This document shows, piece by piece, positions 1-8,327 of a stretch of DNA of 64,000 nt. The position numbers and the translations under genes were made by a program. The notes below the pieces were generated by a model. The model had not been told where the DNA came from. It ran no database searches and saw nothing but the letters and a program-made list of their open reading frames with translations. This DNA comes from Acetobacter oryzoeni (lineage in GTDB: Bacteria > Pseudomonadota > Alphaproteobacteria > Acetobacterales > Acetobacteraceae): NCBI RefSeq assembly GCF_004014775.2, contig NZ_CP042808.1:682001-746000 (forward strand), given 5' to 3'. Positions within the stretch are counted from its first letter, which is position 1; each line of letters opens with the position of its first letter.

Positions 1-94
1 AGCGGTCAATAGTTACGCCGCGCCATGCCAGATCAGCTTCTAAAACGGATGTCAGCCCATCGGCGGCCAACCATGCGGTGCGAATGGTGCTCAT
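1..94 (-). CDS. N-terminal fragment, possible SAM-dependent (RlmM/FtsJ-like) methyltransferase
   Basis: Only the first 31 codons lie in the window; the gene runs off the left edge. The ATG overlaps the stop of the DUF423 gene (ATGA), so the two are translationally coupled. The start reads MSTIRTAWLAADGL and continues with a Leu/Glu-rich helix. This resembles the opening of alphaproteobacterial FtsJ/RlmM-type rRNA 2'-O-methyltransferases, but the fragment is too short to settle the family. That it is a real gene start is fairly safe because of the overlap; the function is a guess. Confidence 0.4.
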   Translation of the reverse strand, partial: MSTIRTAWLAADGLTSVLEADLAWRGVTIDR

Positions 95-477
95 GCCCGG
101 CACATCCAGCCAACGGAAAGCAACAGCCAAGAAAGAATCAGCAAACTGCCACCTGTTGGGGCAACGTGGGCTGCATGGTGGCCGGTAAAAGCTGTGTAAT
201 ACACGCCCGCACAAAACAGCAGCGTGCCCAGCACCAGCCCACAGCCACCGGCCAGCAAGATACGGCCCGCCTGAGGTTTGGCTGTAAGACCCAGAGCAAC
301 AAGGGCAATGCCTTGCCACATCTGCATTTCCATGCCGCTATGGGCCATAACGCGGCCACCGGCAGCAAAGGCCGAATCTGGCAGATGGGCGGTAAGTGCG
401 CCCATAACGGTGCCGGTAGCGGCCAAAAGGCCCCCGCATATGCGCCACAGGCGCGGAAGAAGAAGTGAAAAGGACAT
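91..477 (-). CDS. DUF423 family small membrane protein
   Basis: A 128-residue hydrophobic protein with about four membrane segments: near residues 5-25, in the forties to sixties around the short LPDSAFAAGG stretch, at 70-95, and at the C-terminus. The length and the pattern GALTAHLPDS... followed by W-Q-G-I-A-L match the DUF423/YwdK family of inner-membrane proteins, whose function is unknown. The ATG at 477 was chosen over an upstream in-frame codon because the longer N-terminus would put a polar tail before the first membrane helix. It overlaps the next minus-strand gene by four bases and is divergent from the cobalamin adenosyltransferase gene. Confidence 0.8.
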   Translation of the reverse strand: MSFSLLLPRLWRICGGLLAATGTVMGALTAHLPDSAFAAGGRVMAHSGMEMQMWQGIALVALGLTAKPQAGRILLAGGCGLVLGTLLFCAGVYYTAFTGHHAAHVAPTGGSLLILSWLLLSVGWMCRA

Positions 478-619
478 AAGTTCTGCTGTATAGGCGCAGC
501 GGCCGTAATGGAAAACAGGAAAGGCAACATGCCCGGCCATTTCCTGCATGGACCTTTATAAAGTGTGCGCCGCGTTGTGGCGGAACAGATGCAAAAATGA
601 GAGCAGGAAAATCCAAAAC

Positions 620-1186
620 ATGAGCATCAGGCTGGACCGAATTGTGACGCGCGGTGGGGATGGAGGGCAGACATCTTTGGGCAATGGCGCGCGTGTTGCA
701 AAAAGCAGCGCACGGATAGAAGCACTGGGCACGCTGGATGAAGTAAACGCCGTAACCGGCCTTGTGCGTGCCCACGCCCCGCAAGATAGCGCCGTGGTGG
801 GCCAACTGGCAGCCGTGCAGAACATGCTGTTCGATATGGGGGCAGATTTATGCCAGCCAGAAGAAGGCCCAAAAGCAGCCCGTGCCAAGCGTATGCAGGA
901 AAGTGTCGTTTTAAAGCTGGAAGAATGGGTGGAGCAGTTGCGCGCTGCCCAAAAGCCATTAACCAGTTTTGTGTTGCCCGGTGGTTCTGTTCCCGCAGCG
1001 TGGGCGCATCTGGCCCGTACACAGGCGCGTGCGGCAGAACGGCGTATGGTGGCGCTGGCTGAGAAAGAAACAATCAATCCTGTTCTGCTACAGATCATGA
1101 ACAGGTTATCTGATTACTTTTTTGTTCTGGCGCGTCACTTTAATGCAGATGGGCAGACCGATCTGGTATGGATTCCTGAAAAATAA
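620..1186 (+). CDS. Cob(I)alamin adenosyltransferase, PduO type
   Basis: This 188-residue protein should transfer the adenosyl group of ATP to cob(I)alamin, making adenosylcobalamin in the cytosol. The N-terminus has the ATP-binding TRGGDGGQTSLGNG segment typical of PduO-type enzymes. The helical core includes ALGTLDEVNA, then DMGADLCQP, VLPGGS, ARTQARAAER and the C-terminal NRLSDYFFVLAR motif. Length is normal for the family. The ATG at 620 follows a GAGCAGGAAA stretch; an in-frame extension upstream lacks family sequence. It appears monocistronic. No cobalamin riboswitch is recognisable in the 140 bases upstream. Confidence 0.93.
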   Translation: MSIRLDRIVTRGGDGGQTSLGNGARVAKSSARIEALGTLDEVNAVTGLVRAHAPQDSAVVGQLAAVQNMLFDMGADLCQPEEGPKAARAKRMQESVVLKLEEWVEQLRAAQKPLTSFVLPGGSVPAAWAHLARTQARAAERRMVALAEKETINPVLLQIMNRLSDYFFVLARHFNADGQTDLVWIPEK

Positions 1187-1460
1187 GAGAAAACCTTATG
1201 AAATCCCTGTCTTGTGCTTGAACATGGCAGGGAAGACATGATAATAGTAATGAGTAAGAACCAAAACACATTATAAAACGTGTGTAATAATTCTGTCTGT
1301 CCGTTTGTAATGTGTGCCCTCATGCCTGCTGTAACGCATCATGAAGGAGTGGCTGGAACCGTGTTGGGTATCGCGCGGGCAAATGCCAGAATATAACGGC
1401 TGATGGAATGTTTAAGAACTGTATCAACAGACCATTTTTCTTAAAGTGACTTCCAGATTT
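1187..1460. other. Intergenic region, no gene seen
   Basis: These 274 bases between the adenosyltransferase and the coiled-coil gene carry no convincing reading frame or RNA gene. A weak inverted repeat (CCCTG...CAGGG) just after the upstream stop is not followed by a T-run, so I do not call it a terminator. The promoter of the coiled-coil gene must lie here, but I cannot place it. Confidence 0.5.
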
Positions 1461-2117
1461 ATGAACACAACATCTTTTATGCCACCCTTGGATGCCGATA
1501 GAGAACGGGATGAAGGGCTGGAAGAAGCCTCCATGCGCAATGCGCTGGAACGGCTTGGCGCATCTCATAAAGGGCGGGCTGCGCCGTCCGCTCCTCGTCC
1601 TGCGGCAGATGCCACAGGCAACAAGCGGCGGCGGTTTGTGCGTGATGGTGAAGTGCCGGTAGAAAAGCACTCTCTCGCCCGTATTACGCCCCGCACGGTT
1701 GCCGCCCCCCGCACCCCCACCACATCTCGCGCTGTTCATTTTTCTGAAGAAGAAAACAGCGAAGTTTCTCGTCTGCGCCGTTTGGTGGCGGAAGAAAAGC
1801 TGCGTGTGGAAGAAGTGGAACGCCAGTTGGCAGAGGTGCAGGCCGCCCAGCGTGCTTTGCAAACCCAAAAAGGCCACGCCGATATGATGGTGCGTGAGCT
1901 GAAGGCCAAAGTGGCGGAGCAGGAAGCTGAACTGGCTGAATCTGGCCGTCAGCTGCGGGCTGCGCACCGTTTGGTAGCAGAGCGTGATGAAGAAATTACC
2001 AGCCTGAAACGGCAGGTAGAAGCCAAGCCGCGTGGCCGCCCGCGCCGCCAGTATGAACTGGTAAAAGAAGAAGTGGTTGAAGATGAACCGCAGCCTGTAA
2101 AGTGGTGGAAGGACTAA
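1461..2117 (+). CDS. Coiled-coil protein of unknown function
   Basis: I do not recognise a named family for this 218-residue, highly charged protein. The N-terminal 90 residues are Pro/Arg/Ala-rich and probably disordered. Residues from about 95 to 185 form a long heptad-rich coiled coil rich in Glu, Lys, Arg and Ala. The C-terminus has a basic RGRPRR patch (AT-hook-like) followed by an acidic stretch and a VKWW-type end. There is no signal peptide or membrane segment. A GTG lies five codons upstream; the ATG at 1461 is the simpler start. The membrane-protein gene follows after 33 bases, so the two are probably cotranscribed. The basic patch might allow DNA contact, but that is speculation. 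Confidence 0.7.
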   Translation: MNTTSFMPPLDADRERDEGLEEASMRNALERLGASHKGRAAPSAPRPAADATGNKRRRFVRDGEVPVEKHSLARITPRTVAAPRTPTTSRAVHFSEEENSEVSRLRRLVAEEKLRVEEVERQLAEVQAAQRALQTQKGHADMMVRELKAKVAEQEAELAESGRQLRAAHRLVAERDEEITSLKRQVEAKPRGRPRRQYELVKEEVVEDEPQPVKWWKD

Positions 2118-2150
2118 TATCCTGCTTCTGTTTGTAAAAAGACACTCTGC

Positions 2151-2618
2151 GTGAGAAATCCTCCTGTCACGCCAGCGTTGGTGTTGCTGGTGGCGGATAT
2201 TGCCGTAGGGGTGGCCTGTGTGTTGCTGCCGCCTCTTGTTATGGGTTTTCTGGCCCTGTTGAAGGATATTTTTGGCGTGCTTATTCTGCCGTTCAGCTTT
2301 TTGTTTGGGCTGGCAGGATGGTCATCCGATATGTCCTCTCTGGAAACCATGCAGGGCGGATTGGTGCCAGATATGATGGCCCATCCGTTCCGGGCCGCTT
2401 CTGCCGCTGCGTTGCTGGTGGTCGGGGGCGCGTGCTCTCTTATGGCGTGTGGCACACCAGATGGCGCACGTATGGAGCGTAACCTGGCGCCGGTGTTCAC
2501 CTTTGCCGCCATGGTGCTGGTTGGGGTTGATCCGGGGCTTGTTGTGCTGCCTGCGTTTGTTTTGCAGCTTCTGGCGTTGCGTTACCCTGCTATGGATTTT
2601 TTGAAAATCCGCCGGTAA
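2151..2618 (+). CDS. Hypothetical integral membrane protein
   Basis: This 155-residue protein has about four hydrophobic segments, near residues 8-30, 34-56, 83-100 and 112-145. It starts at a GTG and no ATG alternative preserves the first segment. I do not recognise a family. Hydrophobicity, codon use like the neighbours, and a strong terminator 30 bases after its stop support it as a real gene. It probably shares a transcript with the preceding coiled-coil gene. Confidence 0.65.
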   Translation: MRNPPVTPALVLLVADIAVGVACVLLPPLVMGFLALLKDIFGVLILPFSFLFGLAGWSSDMSSLETMQGGLVPDMMAHPFRAASAAALLVVGGACSLMACGTPDGARMERNLAPVFTFAAMVLVGVDPGLVVLPAFVLQLLALRYPAMDFLKIRR

Positions 2619-2650
2619 TTCTGTAATCTGGAATATCTGTTCAAGTAATA

Positions 2651-2683
2651 AAAAGGGCGGCCATTGAATTGGCCGCCCTTTTT
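2651..2683. terminator. Bidirectional intrinsic terminator
   Basis: The 8-bp stem GGGCGGCC / GGCCGCCC with an 8-base loop is flanked by an A-run on the left and a T-run on the right, so it can work on both strands. It sits between the convergent membrane-protein gene and the FAD dehydrogenase gene. Confidence 0.93.
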
Positions 2684-2707
2684 ATTGTGTAGAGTGTTAT
2701 ATTATTT

Positions 2708-4144
2708 TCAGGCTGCGGGAAAAATCTTGCCCGGGTTCATCAGGTTTTTAGGGTCCAGCGCATTTTTGATCCGGCGCATGGTTTCCAGCTCTGCACCGCC
2801 ACGCCATTCGGGCATCATGTAGGTTTTAAGCTGCCCCACGCCGTGTTCGGCAGAAAAGGAACCGCCCAGTTTGCGCACAATAGCAGCCACAGTGTCCATC
2901 ATGGCATGATCCTGCGCCAAAAATGCCTTGGGGTCTGCGCCTTCGGGCTGCACCAGATTGAAGTGGATGTTACCATCCCCAATATGCCCAAACGGAGCCA
3001 CCCGAATACCGGGAATAAGGGCTTCACACGCTTTGGTGGCTTCATCAATAAAAGTGGGAATAGCGGCCAACGGTACGGACACATCGTTTTTAACAGAGGC
3101 CCCGGCACGTTTCTGGGCTTCTGCATGTTCCTCACGGATCATCCATAAGCTCTGGCGTTGGGCTTCACTTTCTGCCAGCACGGCATCTGTTACCAAACCA
3201 TCTTCCAGTGCGGTGCCCAGCACGTCTTCCATAAGGGAGCGCAGGCTGTCATCTCCACGTGGGCTTCCCAACTCTACCAGCGCATAGGCGGGTGCGGGTT
3301 CGCTAAGTGGCAGTGGCGCGCCTTCAATCAGTTTGTTCACCAGCGCCATGCTTGTGCCGGACATGAACTCAAAAGCCTGAATGGCAGAAGGATCTTGCTT
3401 GCGGAAAGCGGCAAACAGATCCAGCGCACCCTTGGCATCCGCCACGGCGCACAAAGCCGTCTCGCGCGAGCGGGGGGCTGGTTGAAGCTGAATAATGGCC
3501 TGCGTAATAATGCCCAGCGTGCCTTCAGACCCCACCAAAAGCTGCCGCAGGGCGTAGCCGGTGTTATCCTTGCGCAGCTTGCGCATCAGGTTCAGCACAT
3601 TGCCATCGGGCAGCACGGCTTCCAGCCCTAATGCCAGTTCACGCGCATTGCCGTAGCGCACGGTGTTATTGCCACCTGCATTGGTGGCCAGAATACCCCC
3701 GATATCCGCAGAGCCTTCGGATGAAATGGAAAGCGGCAGCAGCAGTCCTTCCTTGGCGGCGGCATCCTGCGCGGCTTTAAGCGTTACGCCAGCTTCTACC
3801 GTCATGGTCAGATCAGCGTGGTCAATGTCATGAATGCGCGTCATGCGGGTGGTGGAAATTACCACAGCCTTGCCGGTGTTATCTGGCGTGGCGCCACCCA
3901 CCATGCTGGTGTTGCCGCCTTGCGGCACCATGGGCACGTTGTGCTGGTTACACAAAGCCACGGCTTTTGCACATTCTTCCGTGTTGGCCGGGCGTAAAAC
4001 GGCGGCGCATTTACCATGATAAAGCGCGCGCCAATCTATGCAGAACGGATCTACGTCTGAAGCCGCTGTCAGCAGGCCGGCAGGGCCCAAAAGCTGTAAA
4101 AGGGCATCATGCAGGGGTTGGGGAAGGGCGGCATTTTCAGACAT
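2708..4144 (-). CDS. FAD-linked D-2-hydroxyacid dehydrogenase (D-2-hydroxyglutarate/D-lactate/GlcD family)
   Basis: A 478-residue flavoprotein of the VAO/PCMH fold. The N-terminal FAD_binding_4 domain includes VPQGGNTSMVGGA and the segment around GGILATNAGGNN. The C-terminal FAD-oxidase domain carries the family motif GHIGDGNIHFN and the ending SAEHGVGQLK...DPKNLMNPGKI. It should oxidise a D-2-hydroxyacid and pass electrons to a quinone, cytochrome or flavoprotein. The SAEHGVGQLK ending looks closer to D-2-hydroxyglutarate dehydrogenases than to glycolate oxidase GlcD, but the substrate cannot be fixed by eye. The ATG at 4144 has AGGAA eight bases upstream and was preferred over an upstream GTG. 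It is last in the cysQ-tsaC run. Confidence 0.88.
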   Translation of the reverse strand: MSENAALPQPLHDALLQLLGPAGLLTAASDVDPFCIDWRALYHGKCAAVLRPANTEECAKAVALCNQHNVPMVPQGGNTSMVGGATPDNTGKAVVISTTRMTRIHDIDHADLTMTVEAGVTLKAAQDAAAKEGLLLPLSISSEGSADIGGILATNAGGNNTVRYGNARELALGLEAVLPDGNVLNLMRKLRKDNTGYALRQLLVGSEGTLGIITQAIIQLQPAPRSRETALCAVADAKGALDLFAAFRKQDPSAIQAFEFMSGTSMALVNKLIEGAPLPLSEPAPAYALVELGSPRGDDSLRSLMEDVLGTALEDGLVTDAVLAESEAQRQSLWMIREEHAEAQKRAGASVKNDVSVPLAAIPTFIDEATKACEALIPGIRVAPFGHIGDGNIHFNLVQPEGADPKAFLAQDHAMMDTVAAIVRKLGGSFSAEHGVGQLKTYMMPEWRGGAELETMRRIKNALDPKNLMNPGKIFPAA

Positions 4145-4192
4145 GGGTGCGGGTTCCTGCAAAAGGGGTGAACACACAAAATAAAGAAAACA

Positions 4193-4756
4193 TCAGTAAA
4201 GGTAACGGGCGTTTTCTGCCGCAGTATTGATGTGCGGTGAAAAAAAGGCGTGAAAAAGTTCGGTGCCTGCAATGCCAGCCAAAAGCCCGGCAATAGTGGC
4301 AATAACTATGGTTATCCGTCGCTGATACAGGCCAAAGTTTTGTATCTGCGCCATTTGGGCCTGCATTTCGGCACGGGCTTGCAGTGTAAGATACAGCTCA
4401 GATTTAAGAGTTTCATTCTGGGCAGTGGCGGTGCGCAGTTTGCGATCCAGAGAAACAATATTGTTTCTAAGCTCCTGCAACTGGGCGCGGTACGTTTCAG
4501 ACATATCTGCCTGCGCCTTGCTGGCAGAAGCACGGCTGTTGGCCCGTGTTTTGCTGGGGCGTGCAGATTTTGCCTTTTCGGGGTCTTCTGCAATGGTCTG
4601 GAACAGGTTTTTAAGCGCGCCGCCGGTGGTGGCATTACGTTTGGCCCGGTTACGCAAGGCTTCCAGTGCAGTGGCAGATTGGCCCGGCTGATCTTCCAGC
4701 ACCAGCGCCAGAATATCCGAAAGGATTTTCAGTTCTTTAGGGTCAATATCGCTCAT
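4193..4756 (-). CDS. Hypothetical coiled-coil protein with C-terminal membrane anchor
   Basis: A 187-residue protein that I cannot assign to a family. Residues 1-60 are helical and end in a basic stretch; residues 60-80 are Ser/Ala/Lys-rich; residues about 85-135 look like a coiled coil (MSETYRAQLQELRNNIVSLD...). One hydrophobic segment near residues 148-168 is followed by a short tail, giving a tail-anchored layout. The ATG overlaps the stop of tsaC by four bases (ATGA), so translation is coupled to tRNA t6A synthesis, though a shared function is not implied. Confidence 0.7.
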   Translation of the reverse strand: MSDIDPKELKILSDILALVLEDQPGQSATALEALRNRAKRNATTGGALKNLFQTIAEDPEKAKSARPSKTRANSRASASKAQADMSETYRAQLQELRNNIVSLDRKLRTATAQNETLKSELYLTLQARAEMQAQMAQIQNFGLYQRRITIVIATIAGLLAGIAGTELFHAFFSPHINTAAENARYLY

Positions 4757-5754
4757 GCGGGCAAGTCTTCCGGGGGCAGGGCAGGGCGCGGTGCTGCCGC
4801 ACGGTTCAGCCTATCCTGTATGGCAAGTCCAAGCCCATGCTGCGGAATGGGTTGTACTGCAATGCCACGCAAATGGTGGCTCTGGCCTTGTTTATCCAGC
4901 GTGCGTAGGCCGGTAAACAGGCGGGCGGCGGCTTCTTCCAGATTGCCACTTGCACTCAGATTCCAGCTTATGGTGGCACCGCTGGGCTGTGTGTTGCCAA
5001 AGGCCAACAGGGCTTCATCTGGCGCAACGTCAACAGCGTTAAGCCGCACGGGAAGGTGCGGTGCGTAATGTGAAAGCAGCCTGCCGGGAGATGCCGGGGC
5101 GGCATCTACCTCAGTTTCCGGCATAAAGATGGTGCCGCAAACGGCTTGCAGGGCTTCCAGCGTAATGCCGCCGGGGCGCAACAGGGTGGGGCGTTTAGGG
5201 TTGGAAATATCCAGCACGGTGCTTTCCACACCAACTTGGCAGGGGCCACTATCCAGCACGGCATCAATACGGCCATCCAGTTCCTCCAACACATGCGCGG
5301 CATCAGAGGGGCTGATGCGGCCCGAACGGTTGGCAGAAGGTGCTGCAATGGGGCGTTGCACCAGCTTAAGCAACGCCTGCACGGTTTCCCCCTTAGGCAC
5401 GCGCACAGCCAAGGTGGGCAGGCCATCGGCGGCCAGATCACTTACCGTGCTGTGGGGCGCGCGGGGCAGAATAAGCGTAAGCGGGCCGGGCCAGAATGCC
5501 TCTGCCAGTTTATGAGCAAGCGGGTTGGCAACAACCTGAGTGAAGGCGGCCTGTGCATCTGCAAAGTGGCTGATAAGCGGGTTAAAGCGCGGGCGGTTTT
5601 TGGCTTCAAAAATCCGGGCCACGGTTTTGGGCTGCGTGGCATCTCCGCCAAGGCCGTAAACAGTTTCTGTTCCAAACGCCACCAGGCCACCTTCGCGCAG
5701 AATGCGGGCAGCTGTTTGAAGGCCAGAGGAGGAGGCATCCAGAAGGTTGGTCAT
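4753..5754 (-). CDS. tsaC: L-threonylcarbamoyladenylate synthase (TsaC/Sua5 type)
   Basis: Makes threonylcarbamoyl-AMP from threonine, bicarbonate and ATP, the first step of tRNA t6A37 modification. The YrdC domain covers about residues 10-200, with FGTETVYGLGGDA, the KNRPRFNPL loop, FWPGPLTL and the PSANRSG motif. A C-terminal Sua5 domain follows after about residue 225 and contains SPGRLLSHYAPH. At 333 residues it is the long Sua5-like form, not the short E. coli form. The ATG at 5754 gives the family-typical N-terminus; the longer frame needs a TTG start. The 4-base overlap with the downstream gene marks an operon. Confidence 0.93.
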   Translation of the reverse strand: MTNLLDASSSGLQTAARILREGGLVAFGTETVYGLGGDATQPKTVARIFEAKNRPRFNPLISHFADAQAAFTQVVANPLAHKLAEAFWPGPLTLILPRAPHSTVSDLAADGLPTLAVRVPKGETVQALLKLVQRPIAAPSANRSGRISPSDAAHVLEELDGRIDAVLDSGPCQVGVESTVLDISNPKRPTLLRPGGITLEALQAVCGTIFMPETEVDAAPASPGRLLSHYAPHLPVRLNAVDVAPDEALLAFGNTQPSGATISWNLSASGNLEEAAARLFTGLRTLDKQGQSHHLRGIAVQPIPQHGLGLAIQDRLNRAAAPRPALPPEDLPA

Positions 5755-5843
5755 ACTTCTCTGTAATGGCGGCAACAGGGGCAGCCTGTTTGCTGCTTTG
5801 GCCAGCCTTTGCACAAGGTTGGCCAAAGTGCAGCGTAATGGGT

Positions 5844-6614
5844 TTACAGCGTTCCGGTACAGACAAACGGCGGATTTTTCCAGCCCGTTTTACCATAAAC
5901 CAGCGGAGAACCGTCCAGCAGCGTAATATTTCCGCCAGCGGCTTCCACAATCGCCTGCGGGGCTGCGGTATCCCATTCCATGGTGGGGCCAAGGCGTGGG
6001 TAAAGGTCCACCAGCCCTTCGGCCACGCGGGCAAATTTTACGGCAGAGCCAATATTGCCCAGCTTGGCTACAGGGCGACCGTTCAGATAGTCTGCCAGAC
6101 GTTTGTCATCTGCATGGTGGCGGGATGCCAGAACAGTCAGCCCTTCTGCGGGTGCCTTGCGTACATGAATGGGCTGCGTGCCGTTTTTATCCGTGCGGTG
6201 CGCGCCCAAGCCTACGCCACCTGTATAAAGCTGATGGTAAGCGGGCAGCGCCATAGCCCCCAGCACTGGGCGGCCATCGCGCACCAGCCCGATATTTACG
6301 GTAAAGTCATCACGTCCGGCGGCAAATTCACGCGTGCCGTCCAGCGGGTCCACCAGCCAATAGGCGGGGGCTACGGCGGTTTGTTTGCCAGCGGCCACTT
6401 CTTCTTCCGCAATAACGGGAATATCCGGTGTTGCTGCGCGCAGGCCGCGCAGAATATGCGCTTCTGCGGCGTGGTCTGCCTCCGTTACGGGGGAAGAATC
6501 GGTTTTGGTTATGGTTTCAAAGCCGCGCGCACGGATTGTACGAATAATTTCAGCAGCTTCATCGGCCAGTCTGGCGGCAAGGGCCAGAAGGTCGGCATCG
6601 GTATGGCTTGTCAT
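5844..6614 (-). CDS. cysQ: 3'(2'),5'-bisphosphate nucleotidase CysQ
   Basis: An inositol-monophosphatase-fold phosphatase that should remove the 3' phosphate from PAP/PAPS, recycling by-products of sulfate activation. Metal-binding motifs are visible: TKTDSSPVTEAD, the acidic IAEEE loop, WLVDPLDGTREF (the DPLDGT signature) and WDTAAPQAIVEAAGG near the C-terminus. Length, about 256 residues, is normal. Three in-frame ATGs lie close together (6650, 6626, 6614); 6614 gives the usual short N-terminus but the choice is uncertain. It heads the minus-strand run toward tsaC and is divergent from pepA. Confidence 0.9.
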   Translation of the reverse strand: MTSHTDADLLALAARLADEAAEIIRTIRARGFETITKTDSSPVTEADHAAEAHILRGLRAATPDIPVIAEEEVAAGKQTAVAPAYWLVDPLDGTREFAAGRDDFTVNIGLVRDGRPVLGAMALPAYHQLYTGGVGLGAHRTDKNGTQPIHVRKAPAEGLTVLASRHHADDKRLADYLNGRPVAKLGNIGSAVKFARVAEGLVDLYPRLGPTMEWDTAAPQAIVEAAGGNITLLDGSPLVYGKTGWKNPPFVCTGTL

Positions 6615-6757
6615 GGTGGCTAGCATACGCCAGCACGCGGGCTGCGTCATGCCTACAATTGCAAGCGCATGTCATGCTCTCGCGGGCTTCCTATTGCCAA
6701 GCCGCCGGGGGAGACGTACGCAGGAAGGATGAGTTTACAGAAAGGGCAGTAAACACC

Positions 6758-8242
6758 ATGCTTCAGATCAAGTTTTCTTCCGCTTCGCTGCCAGCAGGTG
6801 GCGCTCTGGCCATTTTGGTGCCGGAAGGGGAAAAACGCTCTGCCATTTTTCAGCAAGCCGATAAAGCCACCAACGGCGCGCTTACCCGCGCAGCCAAAGC
6901 GGATGATTTTACAGGCAAGGAAGGCACCGCCTGCGTTGTGCTGGCACCATCCGATGCGTTTGAACGCGTGGTGCTGATTGGCATTGGCAAGCTGGAAGCC
7001 GTAGATGCCTGGGCCGCAGAAAAGGCCGGTGGCGCTGCGGCATCTCGCTTGGGCCGTGATGAGCAGGCAACTTTGGCTGTGGGTGATCTGTCCGGCGTGC
7101 TGGCAGCACATGCTGCATTGGGTGCCGTGCTGGGGGCTTACCACTTTGGCCTGTATCATGGTGCGCCAGAAGCCAGCAAAAACCATCGCTTGGCTGAACT
7201 TTCTGTTCTGACAGACCATGTGGATGCCGCAGAAGAAGCATGGCCATCCCTTTCCGCCGTGGCACGTGGTGTGGTGCTGACGCGTGATTTGGTGACCGAA
7301 CCCGCAAATGTGCTGAATCCGGTAGAATTTGCAGAACGCGCCACCACCTTGAAGAGTTTGGGGCTGGAAGTGGAAGTGCTGGACCGCGCTGCCATGGAAA
7401 AGCTGGGCTTTGGCGCGCTGCTTGGCGTGGCACAGGGCAGTGCGAACGAACCGCGCACCGTGATCCTGCGCTGGAATGGTGCTGCCAATAAGGATGAAGC
7501 CCCGCTGGCCTTTATTGGCAAAGGCGTGACGTTCGATTCCGGTGGTATCTCCATCAAGCCTGCCGCTGGCATGGAAGACATGAAGTGGGATATGGCTGGT
7601 GCCGCTACGGTAACTGGCCTGCTTACAGCACTGGCTGGGCGTAAGGCCAAGGTTAACGCCGTTGGTGTTGTGGGGCTGGTGGAAAACATGGTGTCTGGCA
7701 CCGCCCAGCGCCCCGGCGATGTGGTGCGCAGTGCCTCTGGCCAGACCATTGAAGTGCTGAACACCGATGCCGAAGGGCGCTTGGTGCTGGCAGATATTCT
7801 CTGGTATGCGCGTGAACGCTTTGCACCGCAGATTATGGTGGATCTGGCAACGCTTACGGGTGCCATTATCATCAGCCTTGGGCACGAATATGCGGGCCTG
7901 TTCTCCAATAACGATCAGCTTGCCGCGGGCCTTGCAGATGCCGGTGCGTTTGCGGGTGAAAAGCTGTGGCGTATGCCCATGGGCAAGGAATATGATGCCC
8001 TGCTGAAATCCGACATTGCGGATATGAAAAACATCAGCGGTGGCCGTGCGGGTGGTTCCATTACCGCAGCGCAGTTTCTCAAGCGCTTTGTGGGTGAAAC
8101 ACCTTGGGCACATCTGGATATTGCCGGTGTGGCTTGGGCATCCAAGGCACAGAATGGCCAGCCCAAAGGTGCAACTGGCTTTGGTGTGCGTCTGCTCGAC
8201 CGTTTTGTGCGTGATGGCTACGAATACGAACCCAAAGACTGA
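6758..8242 (+). CDS. pepA: Cytosol (leucyl) aminopeptidase, M17 family
   Basis: A dizinc/dimanganese exopeptidase that removes N-terminal residues from peptides in the cytosol. The 494-residue length matches PepA. The N-terminal macro-like domain is followed by the catalytic domain with metal and active-site residues in place: K255 and D260 in GKGVTFDSGG, K267, D278, and D337/E339/R341 in the M17 signature NTDAEGRL. The ATG at 6758 begins the conserved MLQIKF start, with AAAGGG upstream. It is followed by holC in convergent orientation, a neighbour often found beside pepA. Confidence 0.97.
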   Translation: MLQIKFSSASLPAGGALAILVPEGEKRSAIFQQADKATNGALTRAAKADDFTGKEGTACVVLAPSDAFERVVLIGIGKLEAVDAWAAEKAGGAAASRLGRDEQATLAVGDLSGVLAAHAALGAVLGAYHFGLYHGAPEASKNHRLAELSVLTDHVDAAEEAWPSLSAVARGVVLTRDLVTEPANVLNPVEFAERATTLKSLGLEVEVLDRAAMEKLGFGALLGVAQGSANEPRTVILRWNGAANKDEAPLAFIGKGVTFDSGGISIKPAAGMEDMKWDMAGAATVTGLLTALAGRKAKVNAVGVVGLVENMVSGTAQRPGDVVRSASGQTIEVLNTDAEGRLVLADILWYARERFAPQIMVDLATLTGAIIISLGHEYAGLFSNNDQLAAGLADAGAFAGEKLWRMPMGKEYDALLKSDIADMKNISGGRAGGSITAAQFLKRFVGETPWAHLDIAGVAWASKAQNGQPKGATGFGVRLLDRFVRDGYEYEPKD

Positions 8243-8276
8243 ACCCGCTGTAATTTAAAGCAGTTGGTATAAGACC

Positions 8277-8327
8277 AAAGGCTGGAAGAGCGTTGCGGTA
8301 GATTTACCGGGCGCGGTTCCAGCCTTT
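8277..8327 (+). terminator. Terminator of pepA, overlapping the holC 3' end
   Basis: An 11-base arm, AAAGGCTGGAA, pairs perfectly with TTCCAGCCTTT, followed by more T and C. The roughly 29-base loop holds a small inner hairpin (GGTA...TACC). The right arm lies inside the last codons of the convergent holC gene. Confidence 0.75.

Noticed and set aside
478..619. Gap before the cobalamin adenosyltransferase checked for a cobalamin riboswitch
   Set aside because: Too short and lacks the conserved B12-box sequence.
6653..8113. A 486-codon open frame antisense to pepA
   Set aside because: It mirrors a highly conserved aminopeptidase; its translation is Cys/His/Gln-rich with no domain and no ribosome site. 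It is a by-product of codon bias on the other strand.
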